Shown piece by piece: positions 1 through 8,665 of a DNA stretch of 48,951 bases (the stretch's first letter is position 1; every line of letters begins with the position of its first letter). The notes under the pieces were generated by a model. It was given only the letters and a program-made list of their open reading frames with translations, had not been told where the DNA came from and ran no database searches. This DNA comes from Streptomyces tateyamensis (GTDB taxonomy: Bacteria; Actinomycetota; Actinomycetes; Streptomycetales; Streptomycetaceae), in contig NZ_PYBW01000039.1 of assembly GCF_003205575.1 (NCBI RefSeq), forward strand, positions 1-48,951, in the 5' to 3' direction. The position numbers were made by a program, and so were the translations under genes.

Positions 1-136
1 CATCAACTGCGGAACGCAGGCCGTCGGCGCTGAGCTCGGCGGCCCGCAGTCCCGACCCGATCACCACCAGGGCCAGCAGGCCGGTGCCGAGCGCCTCGGC
101 GGCGAGTCGGCGGCCGAGCGGAATGCGTAGGATCAT
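1..136 (-). CDS. Aquaporin/MIP family channel (N-terminal part, runs off the window)
   Basis: Only the first 45 codons are present, read from an ATG at 136 towards base 1. The peptide has a short basic N-terminus followed by RRLAAEALGTGLLALVVIGS, which matches the first transmembrane helix of actinobacterial MIP/aquaporin proteins (AEALGT-GLL-GSG pattern). These are membrane channels for water or small neutral solutes, often found near arsenic genes. The NPA boxes that would prove the family lie outside the window, so the call rests on helix 1 alone. Confidence 0.55.
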   Translation of the reverse strand, partial: MILRIPLGRRLAAEALGTGLLALVVIGSGLRAAELSADGLRSAVD

Positions 137-245
137 TGGCTCATTCTTGGGGCCGCCACAACACGCCACAATGGCCCGGCGGCTGGCGGTAGCTCCAAAA
201 ACCTCTCGGCAACCACCGGCGACCCGCTGGTGGGATGGACGTCTG

Positions 246-836
246 TCAGGGTGGGAGCAAGGGAACGGCCAGTTCCGCCCGCAGCTCGGCCAGGTGCTCG
301 TCCGCGCTCTCGTGCGGGAGGAACTCCACCACGTCGAGGAAGCGGAACAGCACCTGGCTCGGCGTGATGCCGAACTCGTAGTCGGCGAAGCCGACCACCG
401 CACCGCTGCCACCGCGGGCGGCGCCGCGCACCACGTGCTCGGTCAGCTCCGAGCTGCCGTCGGCGCTGCGCCCGCGCCGCGAGTTGGGCCGGGCCAGGTA
501 GGGGCAGACCATCGAGGCGTACAGCATGCAGGCCCGGTGCCCGGGGCCCTCCAGGGTCGGTGCCATGTTCCGGTAGGGGCGTCCTGCCGCGAGCGCCGCC
601 GCGATCGCGGCACTCTCCGAGTCGCCCACCACCCGCCAGACCGGGCCCTTGGGCATCAGTTCGCCGCAGACCGAGCAGAGCCGCCTGCGGGCGCAGTCGG
701 CGCTGCGCCCGTAGTCGGTCAGCGCGAACTGCGGCTGCTCGTCCTGCCACGGCGTGATGGCCGGCACGGGGTAGCCGCGCGGGTCGCGCGGTCGGCTCTG
801 GACGGTGGGCGGCACGGGCACGAGGTCGAAGCGCAC
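246..836 (-). CDS. Uncharacterised Cys-rich protein, 196 aa
   Basis: I do not recognise this family. The GTG at 836 is chosen because it lies just after the stop of the upstream AraC-type gene (857) and opens MRFDLVPVPP. An apparent in-frame extension further upstream would overlap that gene. Cysteines occur as C-x5-C-x2-C (CARRRLCSVCGE, about residues 48-59) and later as RAC...VCPY, suggesting a zinc or redox site. There is no signal peptide or membrane segment. It lies 20 bp after the AraC-family gene on the same strand and is probably co-transcribed with it. Base use is host-like. Confidence 0.6.
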   Translation of the reverse strand: MRFDLVPVPPTVQSRPRDPRGYPVPAITPWQDEQPQFALTDYGRSADCARRRLCSVCGELMPKGPVWRVVGDSESAAIAAALAAGRPYRNMAPTLEGPGHRACMLYASMVCPYLARPNSRRGRSADGSSELTEHVVRGAARGGSGAVVGFADYEFGITPSQVLFRFLDVVEFLPHESADEHLAELRAELAVPLLPP

Positions 837-856
837 TCCCCATGCATACCAGGCCG

Positions 857-1915
857 TCAGGCGACCCGGTTCGCGAAGGTGCGGCGGTAGGCGGTGGGGG
901 AGGTCCGCATGGTCCGGGTGAAGTGGTGCCGGAAGGTGGCCGCGCTCTCGAAGCCGACCGCGGCCGCGATCTCCTCCACCGTGCCGTCCAGCGCCTCCAG
1001 CAGCGGCAGGCTGGCGGCGATCCGCTGGTGCACCACCCAGCGCATCGGGCTGGTGCCGTTGCGGGCGGTGAAGTGGCGCAGGTAGGAGCGCTCCGACATC
1101 CGGGCGGCCCGGGCCAGCAGCGCCACGGTCAGCGGGGTGGCCAGGTGGTCCAGCGCCCACTGCATGCTGTGCGCGAGGCCGTCGTCCTCCTGGGGCACCT
1201 GACGGATCGCCGCCTCGATGAACTGGGCCTGCCCGCCGTCGCGATGCGGCGGCACCACGAACCGGCGGGCCACCGTGTTGGCCACCTTGGCGCCGTGGTC
1301 ACGGCGGATCAGGTGCAGGCACAGGTCGATCCCGGCCGCGCTGCCCGCGCTGGTGAGCAGCTCGCCGTTGTCCACGTAGAGCACGTCCGGGTTGACCCGC
1401 ACCGCCGGGTACTGACGGCGCAGCAGCTCCACGTACCGCCAGTGGGTGGTCGCCTCCTGACCGTCCAACAGCCCGGCGGCGGCCAGCGCGAAGGCACCCG
1501 AGCAGATCGAGACGATCCGGGCTCCCCGCTCGTGCGCGGTGCGCAGCGCCCGCACCAGCTGGGGCGGGACCTCGCCGCCGAAGGCGTTCGGGACCCCGAC
1601 CACGACCACGGTGTCGGCCGCGGCCAGCTCTTCCAGGCCGTGCTGTGCGGTGATCGAGAAGCCGCCGACCGCCGCCAGCGGCTCGCCGGGCACCTCAGCA
1701 CAGACCTTCAGCCCGTACCAGGGCGCCGACAGCAGACCGGCCAGCTCCGGCCGGGCCAGGCCGAACACCTCGACCACCACGCCCAGTTCGAAGGGGGCCA
1801 TGCCGGCGAAGGCGTACACCGCCACGGTGTGCACCGGCTCCGGCCGGCGGCCGATGGCCACCTCGACCGGGCGCGGGGCGCGCTGCTCTGCCATCGGCTC
1901 GGTCCCCTTGGTCAT
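857..1915 (-). CDS. GlxA/FtrA-family transcriptional regulator (DJ-1/PfpI-like domain plus AraC HTH)
   Basis: A 352-residue protein with two parts. The N-terminal half is a DJ-1/PfpI (class I amidotransferase-like) sensor domain, seen in VAVYAFAGMAPFELGVVVEV and the nucleophile-elbow region ARIVSICSGAFALAAAG. The C-terminal half is an AraC HTH pair, with LARAARMSERSYLRHF and GFESAATFRHHFTRTM followed by the usual SPTAYRRTF end. Such proteins are one-component activators or repressors in the cytoplasm. The start is either ATG 1915 or ATG 1894; the second has a nearby AAGGGGA. The target genes are not evident, and the Cys-rich gene downstream is the nearest candidate. Confidence 0.85.
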   Translation of the reverse strand: MTKGTEPMAEQRAPRPVEVAIGRRPEPVHTVAVYAFAGMAPFELGVVVEVFGLARPELAGLLSAPWYGLKVCAEVPGEPLAAVGGFSITAQHGLEELAAADTVVVVGVPNAFGGEVPPQLVRALRTAHERGARIVSICSGAFALAAAGLLDGQEATTHWRYVELLRRQYPAVRVNPDVLYVDNGELLTSAGSAAGIDLCLHLIRRDHGAKVANTVARRFVVPPHRDGGQAQFIEAAIRQVPQEDDGLAHSMQWALDHLATPLTVALLARAARMSERSYLRHFTARNGTSPMRWVVHQRIAASLPLLEALDGTVEEIAAAVGFESAATFRHHFTRTMRTSPTAYRRTFANRVA

Positions 1916-2129
1916 GGCGGCGGGATCTTCGTGAGTGTAGCCGCGGGCGCCGGCGCCTCCGGGGAGCGACCGCGACGCGGACCGGAGCGGCACCGAAGCC
2001 GACCGCGGCCGACCGTCCGGAAAAAGTTCTCGACCACCTGCAACCTCTCGGGGACGGCACCCGCAGCCGGCTGACCGCCGACACCTTCGCGCCGCCGACC
2101 CGGGCGGAGTGACCCGGCCCCGCGCCGCA

Positions 2130-2169
2130 CGAGGGTGCCCCCGTCCCGGCCGGGACGGGGGCACCCTCG
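2130..2169. terminator. Perfect 20-bp inverted repeat, probable terminator of aminopeptidase P
   Basis: Bases 2130-2149 (CGAGGGTGCCCCCGTCCCGG) are followed immediately by their exact reverse complement at 2150-2169. It lies 21 bp beyond the aminopeptidase P stop, so it fits a GC-rich Streptomyces-type terminator without a clear U tract. Confidence 0.7.
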
Positions 2170-2190
2170 CAGCTGCGGTGCGACGCGGCG

Positions 2191-3681
2191 TCAGCGGGCC
2201 AGCTCGGCCATCCAGGCCTCGACCGCCTCGGAGGTGCGCGGCAGGCCGGCCGAGAGGTTCTCGTTGCCCTCGGCGGTGACCAGGATGTCGTCCTCGATCC
2301 GCACGCCGATGCCGCGGTACTCCTCGGGGACGGTCAGGTCGTCCTGCTGGAAGTACAGGCCGGGCTCCACGGTCAGGCACATACCGGGGACCAGCTCGGC
2401 GTCCACGTAGTTCTCGCGGCGGGCGTGGGCGCAGTCGTGCACGTCCAGACCGAGCATGTGGCCGGTGCCGTGCAGGGTCCAGCGGCGCTGCAGGCCCAGC
2501 TCCAGCACCTTCTCCACGTCGTACACCGAGGCGTCCAGCAGGCCCCAGGCCAGCAGGTGCTCGGCCAGCACCCGCTGGGCGGCGTCGTGGAAGTCGCGGA
2601 ACCGGCCGCCCGGCCTGACCGCCGCGATGCCCGCCTCCTGGGCCTCGTAGACCGCGTCGTAGATCTTGCGCTGCAGCGGCGAGAAGGTGCCGCTGATCGG
2701 CAGGGTTCGGGTCACGTCGGCGGTGTAGAGGGTGTGGGTCTCCACGCCGGCGTCCAGCAGCAGCAGCTCGCCGGGGCGCACCTCGCCGTCGTTGCGCACC
2801 CAGTGCAGGGTGGTGGCGTGCGGGCCGGCCGCGCAGATCGAGCCGTAGCCCACGTCGTTGCCCTCGACCCGGGCGCGGCGCCAGAAGGTGCCCTCGATCC
2901 AGCGCTCCGAGGTGGCCTGGGCCTGGCTCAGCTCGCGCACCACGTCGGTGAAGCCGTTGACGGTGGCGGCGCAGGCGGCGCGCAGCTGCTCGACCTCCCA
3001 GGCGTCCTTGACCAGCCGCAGGCCGCTCAGGAAGACCTTGAGCTCGTCGTCGCGCTCCTCGTCGGTGGTCAGCGCCTCCTGCAGCGCGGCGTCGTAGCCG
3101 CGCACCAGGCGGGTGGGCACGGCGGTGTCGGCGGTCAGCTCCTCGACCGCCTTGCGCACGTCCCGGGCCGGCAGGCCGAGCAGCGCCTCGGCCTCGGTCA
3201 GGCTGTGGCGCCGGCCGACCCAGAGCTCGCCCTGGCCGTCCAGCCAGAACTCGCCGTTCTCCCGGTCGGACCGGGGCAGCCGGTAGAGCACCGCGTCGTG
3301 ACCGCCGGCCACCGGGTTGAGCACCAGCAGCGCGTCCTCGGTCTGGTCACCGGTCAGGTGCACGTACTCGCTGGCGGCGCGGAAGGAGTACTCGGTGTCG
3401 TTGGCCCGGGTGCGCAGGTTGCCGGCCGGGACCACCAAGCGCTCGCCGGGGAAGGCCGCCGACAGCGCGGCGCGCCGCTGGGCGGCGTAGCCCGACTGCG
3501 GCAGCGGCTCGAGGCCGCGCAGCTCGGTGTCGGCCCAGCCGCTCTTCATGGACGCGGCCAGCTCCTCGGAGACCTCGCCGTACAGGCCGTTCTTGCGGCT
3601 CTTGATCGGCTTGTCCGCCGGCTCGTCGACGGCGGCCCCCTCGGGGTTCTCCGCCACTGCCGGGGTGCGGTCCTCAGTCAC
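2191..3681 (-). CDS. pepP: Aminopeptidase P family (Xaa-Pro aminopeptidase)
   Basis: A 496-residue M24B metallopeptidase that removes the N-terminal residue from peptides with proline in second position. The pita-bread catalytic half shows the five dinuclear-metal ligands in order: the LLLDAGVETHTLYTADVTRT pair of Asp, the His in HGTGHMLGLDVHD, the first Glu in VEPGLYFQ, and the last Glu in GVRIEDDILVT. The N-terminal half is the usual AMP_N domain. GTG 3681 is preferred because GGAGG lies 8 bp upstream; ATG 3696 would add five residues but lacks an RBS. It is cytoplasmic, with length typical for the family, and appears monocistronic with a strong hairpin after it. Confidence 0.93.
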   Translation of the reverse strand: MTEDRTPAVAENPEGAAVDEPADKPIKSRKNGLYGEVSEELAASMKSGWADTELRGLEPLPQSGYAAQRRAALSAAFPGERLVVPAGNLRTRANDTEYSFRAASEYVHLTGDQTEDALLVLNPVAGGHDAVLYRLPRSDRENGEFWLDGQGELWVGRRHSLTEAEALLGLPARDVRKAVEELTADTAVPTRLVRGYDAALQEALTTDEERDDELKVFLSGLRLVKDAWEVEQLRAACAATVNGFTDVVRELSQAQATSERWIEGTFWRRARVEGNDVGYGSICAAGPHATTLHWVRNDGEVRPGELLLLDAGVETHTLYTADVTRTLPISGTFSPLQRKIYDAVYEAQEAGIAAVRPGGRFRDFHDAAQRVLAEHLLAWGLLDASVYDVEKVLELGLQRRWTLHGTGHMLGLDVHDCAHARRENYVDAELVPGMCLTVEPGLYFQQDDLTVPEEYRGIGVRIEDDILVTAEGNENLSAGLPRTSEAVEAWMAELAR

Positions 3682-3823
3682 GTTCGTCGCCTCCATGAGG
3701 GTGCCCCCGGCCGGAGGCTGGGGGAGATCACTCCTGCCCGGGCGGCCGGATCGCGACCGGCACGGGACAGCTGTCGTCCCATCCTACGGAGCGGTACAAA
3801 GCGTTTGTTCGGTACCCGGTGGT

Positions 3824-5344
3824 TCAGTCGAACCGGGCGGCCAGCATCACCAGGTCGTCGGTCGGGGTCGGCAGCTCGGCGCACAGCTCCTGCAGGTGGG
3901 TGCAGAGCCGCTCGGGGTCGTGCCGGACCTCGCGCGGGGCGTCGGCGCAGGCCTTGCGCAGCCGGGTCTGGCCCGCGTGCAGGGTCGGGCCGAGGCGGCG
4001 GGCCAGGCCCTCGGTGTAGAGCAGTAGCAGGTCGCCGCGCTCCACGCTCAGCTCCACGCCCGGCGCCTCCCAGCAGCTGAGCACGCCCAGCGGCGCGGAG
4101 AGCGAGGTCTCCACGAAGTTGGCGCCGTACCTGGTCACCAGCACCGGCGGGCAGTGGCCGGCCCCGGCCAGGGTGATCCGCCGCTCGCCGGGGTCCACGC
4201 AGGCGTAGACGGCGGTGGCGGTCCGGGTCTGCTCGCAGGTCTTGAGCAGCAGCTCCAGGTCGCCCAGCACGGCCACCGGGTCCTCGCCCTCCAGCACCGC
4301 GTAGGCCCGCAGCGCCGCCCGGATGCGGCCCATCGCGGTGGCCGCCCCCGGTGCCGAGGCCGGGCCTGCCCCCGGTCCGTCGCCGGCCACCGAGCCGACG
4401 GTCAGGCCGAGCGAGCCGTCCGGCAGCGCGATCGCGTCGTACCAGTCGCTGCCCGCCGACTGGTCCAGCCCGGCCGGCTGCCAGCGGGCGGCCAGCCGCA
4501 GGCCGGGCGGGTGCGGCAGGTGGTCCGGCAGCAGGCCGCGGCGCAGCAGCGCGGCGGACCGCCGGCCGCGCTCGGCGGCCAGCCGGTCGGCCAGCAGCGG
4601 AGCGGCGAACTCGGCGTACCGGCGGGCCAGTTCCTGGTGGTACGCGGTCGGCGCGGTCGGCTCGGCCCAGAACCAGACGGCGGCTGCCAGCGGCCCCTCC
4701 TCCTCGGTGGCCAGCGGCAGCGCGTAGCAGGCGCCCAACCCCAGGTCGGCGGCCACCTCGCGGAACCGCGGCGCGACCTGGGGACCGGCGACCAGGTCGT
4801 GGTGGAGCACCTGCTCGGGGCGGCCGGCGGTGCGCAGCAGCCCGGCGAACGGGCCCTGCTCGACCGGCACCGTCTCCAGCGCGCCGATCGCCGCGTGGTC
4901 CAGCGCCATCGGCACCATCGGCCCGTGCCCGGCGTGGTCGGGCCAGCCGCCGCCGCGCGGGCCGTCGACCGCCGAGGCGGACCCGGGCGGCTCCGCCTCG
5001 GCGCCGTCCCGGGCCACCGGGACCAGCAGGGCCCGGCCGGCGCCGAGCAGTTCGGCACCCGAGTCGAGCAGCGTGCGCAGGGTGGCGGTCAGTCCGCGGG
5101 CCCGCACCAGCCGGTCGGTGTGCCGGCTCAGCCAGTCCAGGCCGGCCGGGTGGTCGCCCTCGGGCACCGGCGAGGTCGGGGTGGCGGGGGGCCGCGGTTC
5201 CAGGACCGGGGGCCGCAGCGGCAGGTCGAGCAGTCGGGCCAGCCGTCCGGCTGACGGGCCGTCACCGGAGTCGGCCCGGCCGTCCCCGTCGCTGCCGATC
5301 CCGGGCGTGGTCCCACTCGCACCGGACGGACGTTTGTCACTCAT
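3824..5344 (-). CDS. GAF-linked SpoIIE/RsbU-type PP2C phosphatase with altered metal site
   Basis: A 506-residue cytoplasmic protein. Roughly residues 80-260 look like a GAF-type sensor, and residues 280-506 form a SpoIIE-type PP2C domain (LLPDHLP, GSDWYDAIALPDG, AGHCPPVLV, LYTEGLARR, TDDLVMLAARFD). The family dephosphorylates anti-anti-sigma factors in stress and differentiation signalling. Two acidic positions that normally bind metal are changed: the usual GDVxGHG reads GSVAGDG (Asp to Ser) and LYTDG reads LYTEG. The Asp of GSDWYD and the C-terminal DD are kept. ATG 5344 has GGGAG 7 bp upstream. Activity may be reduced. Confidence 0.85.
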   Translation of the reverse strand: MSDKRPSGASGTTPGIGSDGDGRADSGDGPSAGRLARLLDLPLRPPVLEPRPPATPTSPVPEGDHPAGLDWLSRHTDRLVRARGLTATLRTLLDSGAELLGAGRALLVPVARDGAEAEPPGSASAVDGPRGGGWPDHAGHGPMVPMALDHAAIGALETVPVEQGPFAGLLRTAGRPEQVLHHDLVAGPQVAPRFREVAADLGLGACYALPLATEEEGPLAAAVWFWAEPTAPTAYHQELARRYAEFAAPLLADRLAAERGRRSAALLRRGLLPDHLPHPPGLRLAARWQPAGLDQSAGSDWYDAIALPDGSLGLTVGSVAGDGPGAGPASAPGAATAMGRIRAALRAYAVLEGEDPVAVLGDLELLLKTCEQTRTATAVYACVDPGERRITLAGAGHCPPVLVTRYGANFVETSLSAPLGVLSCWEAPGVELSVERGDLLLLYTEGLARRLGPTLHAGQTRLRKACADAPREVRHDPERLCTHLQELCAELPTPTDDLVMLAARFD

Positions 5345-5711
5345 CCCGCGACTCCCAGCAGTGGGGTACCAAGTCGTGTCAAACCACACGCAATGCCCCA
5401 CTTCTACACAGGACGGTCGTCGCCTGTCCAGGATCAGCCGCCAACCGGATGGCTGGTCCGGTCCGTGGCGTGGAGCAGCCGGGGAACGGGCAGAAGAACC
5501 GCAGGAAGCCACGCGTCGGCTGCCGGTCCCCTGCCCGGAGCGTAGGGATCCCCCCACCCGGCAACCCGGCTGACCAGATGTCAGTCACTCTTACGGTGGA
5601 ACCAGTGGGTGCCGAACAGCGTCCATCTGGTCGCATGAGGGATTCTCGTTGAGCGTGCGGCTCTCCCCGGCCGCGTCAGGTCTTGATCCATCCGGTCGCG
5701 GAGAGGAACGA
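5345..5711. other. Divergent intergenic region
   Basis: It lies between the divergent phosphatase and prim-pol-like genes and must hold their promoters. I see no convincing reading frame, RNA gene or repeat. GGAGAGG at the right edge is the RBS of the plus-strand gene. Confidence 0.5.
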
Positions 5712-5717
5712 GTGCCC

Positions 5718-6437
5718 ATGCCCGAATCGCGGGAGCCGTCCGGCAGAGCACGCGGCAACCGACAGGCGCTGCTGCAGGCGGCGTTGACCTGCACCGAGCG
5801 GTGGCGGTGGCCGGTGGTGCCGGGAGCCGTCTCGGTGGAGCGCCCGGGGGAGGCCTGCCCCGCCGCGGTGCACTGCTCCTGCGGCGCCGAGCAGTGCCCG
5901 GTGCCCGCCGCCCACCCGCACGAGGTGCCGCTGTTGGCGGCCACCACCGAGGCGCGGATGGTGCGTTGGTGGTGGCAGCGGCACAGTCCGCAGGCGCCGG
6001 TGCTGGTGGCGACCGGGCGTCGGGTCGCGGCGGTCAGCCTGCCGGCCGCGGCGGGGGCCCGGCTGCTCGGCTACCTGGACGCGGTGCGGGTGGTGCCCGG
6101 GCCGGTCCTGGCCGGGCCGACCCGCTGGTCGCTGCTGGTGGCGCCGTACGGGTATCCGGAGTTGGCGGAGCTGCTGGCCGAGCAGGAGCGCGGACTGCTG
6201 CCGGGCGGCGGGGCCGGGCAGGTGCCGAGCTCGGTGCGGTACCACGGGCCCGGCGGCTACCTGGTGCTGCCGCCCTCGCGGGTGGGGCTCGGTGCGGGCG
6301 CGGCGGGGGTGCGCTGGGTGCGCCGGCCGGTGGTGCTGCCCAGCGGCGGGGTGCGGTTGCCGGCGGTGGGCACGCTGCTGGAGGCCTTGGTGGCGGCGGG
6401 GTCGGCGGTGCCGGACGGGAGCCGACTGGCCTACTGA
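5718..6437 (+). CDS. Short bifunctional primase/polymerase-like (prim-pol N-terminal) protein
   Basis: A 239-residue protein resembling the stand-alone prim-pol-like proteins found beside DUF5926 and PP2C genes in streptomycetes. It has the opening RWRWPVVPGAV, the Cys-rich CSCGAEQCPVPAAHPHE, and the later APYGYPELAELLAEQ and RYHGPGGYLVLPPS segments. The acidic hDhD pair and downstream His motif of active archaeo-eukaryotic primases are not clear, so catalysis is doubtful. ATG 5718 is used; GTG 5712, six bases upstream, sits better behind GGAGAGG and is an equal choice. It converges with the DUF5926 gene. Confidence 0.6.
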   Translation: MPESREPSGRARGNRQALLQAALTCTERWRWPVVPGAVSVERPGEACPAAVHCSCGAEQCPVPAAHPHEVPLLAATTEARMVRWWWQRHSPQAPVLVATGRRVAAVSLPAAAGARLLGYLDAVRVVPGPVLAGPTRWSLLVAPYGYPELAELLAEQERGLLPGGGAGQVPSSVRYHGPGGYLVLPPSRVGLGAGAAGVRWVRRPVVLPSGGVRLPAVGTLLEALVAAGSAVPDGSRLAY

Positions 6438-6735
6438 GCCGGGCGGTCTGCCGACGGGGCGGCCTGCTGGATCGGGTGGGCGTGCTGGATCCGGTGGGAT
6501 GTGCCACTGGCAAGCCGGAGCCCGGCAGGAGGTCAACTCCACTGCCGGATATGGAAGATCCGGCCGCTGGCGACGGGGGATGCACCAGCGACCGGACTTT
6601 TTAAACAGTAACAAGGATTGGCGGCTTAGCCAAAGCCCCTGGTCGGGCCGGTCCGGGTTTTCCGGCCCCACCGGGTCGATTGTGACCGGAGTCACGTGCC
6701 TGCGATCGTATTCAGTCACGCACGGCCAGGAACGG
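6438..6735. other. Convergent intergenic region with weak hairpin
   Basis: It lies between two genes that end facing each other. The only structure seen is GGGCCGG (6645-6651) pairing with CCGGCCC (6662-6668) around a 10-base loop with TTTT at its end, a possible shared terminator. The tract near 6597-6615 is locally AT-rich. Confidence 0.4.
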
Positions 6736-7734
6736 TCAGTTCAGGGTGACCTGACGGCTCACCAGGTTGGCGCGCGCCCGGCGCTCCTCGGCGCTCAGCG
6801 GAGCGTCCACCGCCAGCGCGCCCGCCAGCCGCTCCGCGAAGGCGGCGGCCGGCTTCTCGCAGTCGGCGGCGGTCATCGCCACCGGCAGGTCCCAGACCGG
6901 CACGGTCAGCCCGTGCGCGCGGAACGAGCCGACCAGCTTGGTCCCCTCGCCCAGCGAGGCCTCGCCGGCCGCGGAGAGCCGGGCCAGCGCGTCCAGCAGC
7001 TGCTCCTCGGGGACCGGCATCACCCAGCGCAGGTGGTTCTTGTCCGGGGTGCCGCACCAGTAGGCGCTCGGCACGCTGGTGACCTTCTCGGTCGGGATGG
7101 CCGAGGCGTTGGCCCGCTCCAGCGAGGCGGCCACCTCGCCGGTCGCGGACTCGGCGTCCTCCAGCCAGAACTCGAAGCCGGTGTGCACCTCGGGGGCGAA
7201 CGGCGCGGCGGCGTCCAGCAGGTCCTGCAGGCGCGGGCCCTCGGCGCCCGCGCGGCGGGTGGGCACCGGGTTGCCGGGCTCGGTGGCCAGCGCCGCCACC
7301 AGTGCGTCGGCCAGGTCGCGGCTCAGGTCGCCGGAGGAGGACTGGGTCTGCAGGCCCAGCAGGATCGAGCCGTCGGCCCGGCGCAGCGCCGGCCAGGCCA
7401 GCGGCAGCACGGTGGCCAGGGTGACCGCGGGCACCTCGCCGACCGCCTGCGCGGCCGCCTGCGGAGTCAGCGTCAGCGGCACCGTCGCGGCCGGCACCAG
7501 CTCGCGCAGCGCCACCCAGTCGGCCTCCCCCGGCAGTCCCTCGAACGGGCGGTGCACCAGCTCCTGGACCGCGTGCGCGGCCTGCCGGCCGTGGCAGGCC
7601 TTGTAGCGGCGGCCCGAGCCGCACGGGCAGTCCTCGCGGGCGCCGACCACCGGGACCGTGCCGTCGGCGGCCACGGTGGGGGTGGCGGTGCTGCTGGCAG
7701 ACGTGGGCGACTTCTTGGCAGCCTTCTTGGCCAT
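6736..7734 (-). CDS. DUF5926 family protein with SEC-C zinc motif
   Basis: A 332-residue cytoplasmic protein. After a Lys/Ala/Ser-rich start (MAKKAAKKSPT) comes CPCGSGRRYKACHG at about residues 38-51, the SEC-C type zinc-binding motif also found at the end of SecA. The rest matches the actinobacterial DUF5926 pattern (YWCGTPDKNHLRWVMPVPEE, LVGSFRAHGLTVPVWDLP). The function is unknown; the SEC-C motif suggests contact with ribosomes or the translocase. ATG 7734 has GGAGAG 7 bp upstream. It lies 123 bp after the RsbW-like gene on the same strand. Confidence 0.88.
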   Translation of the reverse strand: MAKKAAKKSPTSASSTATPTVAADGTVPVVGAREDCPCGSGRRYKACHGRQAAHAVQELVHRPFEGLPGEADWVALRELVPAATVPLTLTPQAAAQAVGEVPAVTLATVLPLAWPALRRADGSILLGLQTQSSSGDLSRDLADALVAALATEPGNPVPTRRAGAEGPRLQDLLDAAAPFAPEVHTGFEFWLEDAESATGEVAASLERANASAIPTEKVTSVPSAYWCGTPDKNHLRWVMPVPEEQLLDALARLSAAGEASLGEGTKLVGSFRAHGLTVPVWDLPVAMTAADCEKPAAAFAERLAGALAVDAPLSAEERRARANLVSRQVTLN

Positions 7735-7857
7735 GGGGCGGCTCTCCCGGAACGGTGGGTCGGTGTGCTCCGGGGCAGCCTAACGAGGTTTCGGCCCTGG
7801 TCGAGCCGACCGCGGGCGCCGGGCGACCGGTGCGCCTCGGGGCGGCTACCGGCGGGC

Positions 7858-8592
7858 TCAGGCCGACCGGGCGTGCTGCGGGGCGGCGGGTTCGGCGTGC
7901 TTGCGGCGGTCGGCGGCCAGCGCGGCCCACACCGTCACCTCGCCCGGTGCGTCCCGAACTCCCCAGGCCTGGGCCAGCTTTCCGACAATGCTCAGTCCGC
8001 GCCCGCCCCTGGCGGTGAGCGAGGGGCTGGCCGGCAGCGGCCGGGTGCTGGCGCCGCCGTCGGTGACCTCCAGGGTCAGCACCCCGTCGGCGCGCATCTG
8101 CCAGCGGACCAGGATTCCGCCCAGGTCCTCGGTGGCGGAATCCATCACTCGGACGCCGTGTTCCGCGGTGGACACCGGAGACTTCGTCAAATCACCCCGC
8201 CCACCCCGGAAATCCCCTTCCACCCCCCCTGCGAGAACCAGCAAAGGGGCAAGTGGCCGGGCATACCGGCAGGAATTGCTGAGTAGTTCGGAAAGGATCA
8301 GAACCGCATCATCGATGACCGCGTCGGGTACCTCGCGGTCACCCAGATCGCGCCGCAGCCGGCGCCGGGCGGCCCCGACACTGGCTGGGCCGTGCGGCAC
8401 CGCCATGGTCGATGAAGTCGGCACTTCGCGCGCCACCATCAACGCCACCCCCGGACCTCCTTCAGCGTTTGCCGAGGGATGGATGCCCCGGGGGAATGGC
8501 GCGGAAACGGTCTCGGCTGTTCGAGGTGCGTCAATTGTGAAGTCGCCGAAGGATCGCCACCCGCTGTGCTCGACAGGTGATTCCGCGCTCAC
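7858..8592 (-). CDS. RsbW-like ATP-binding protein (GHKL/HATPase_c, anti-sigma or regulator type)
   Basis: A 244-residue protein with a GHKL ATPase fold. The N box is DAVLILSELLSNSCRYA, the G1 box is LEVTDGGAS, and the G2 box is GGRGLSIVGKLAQAWG. Proteins of this kind in streptomycetes are RsbW-related Ser/Thr kinases or nucleotide-binding regulators that act on anti-anti-sigma factors. There is no His-kinase dimerisation domain. GTG 8592 is the upstream start; the first 50 or so residues are low in family similarity, so a start nearer MVAREVP or MAVPHGP is possible. PP2C and RsbW-like genes are close together here, fitting a partner-switching theme. Confidence 0.8.
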   Translation of the reverse strand: MSAESPVEHSGWRSFGDFTIDAPRTAETVSAPFPRGIHPSANAEGGPGVALMVAREVPTSSTMAVPHGPASVGAARRRLRRDLGDREVPDAVIDDAVLILSELLSNSCRYARPLAPLLVLAGGVEGDFRGGRGDLTKSPVSTAEHGVRVMDSATEDLGGILVRWQMRADGVLTLEVTDGGASTRPLPASPSLTARGGRGLSIVGKLAQAWGVRDAPGEVTVWAALAADRRKHAEPAAPQHARSA

Positions 8593-8665
8593 GCTGCGTC
8601 ATTCGATCGGGCCTTTTGGAACTGGCGGGATTGTGTCACTGGCGAAACAGCGCCAACTGCGCCGG

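Noticed and set aside
842..2074. Long plus-strand frame opposite the AraC-type gene
   Set aside because: It is the antisense shadow of a well-supported gene; the His/Arg/Gly-rich composition and lack of an RBS are typical of GC-rich false frames.
2425..4080. Plus-strand frame of 551 codons
   Set aside because: It lies opposite aminopeptidase P and the phosphatase, both with clear catalytic motifs.
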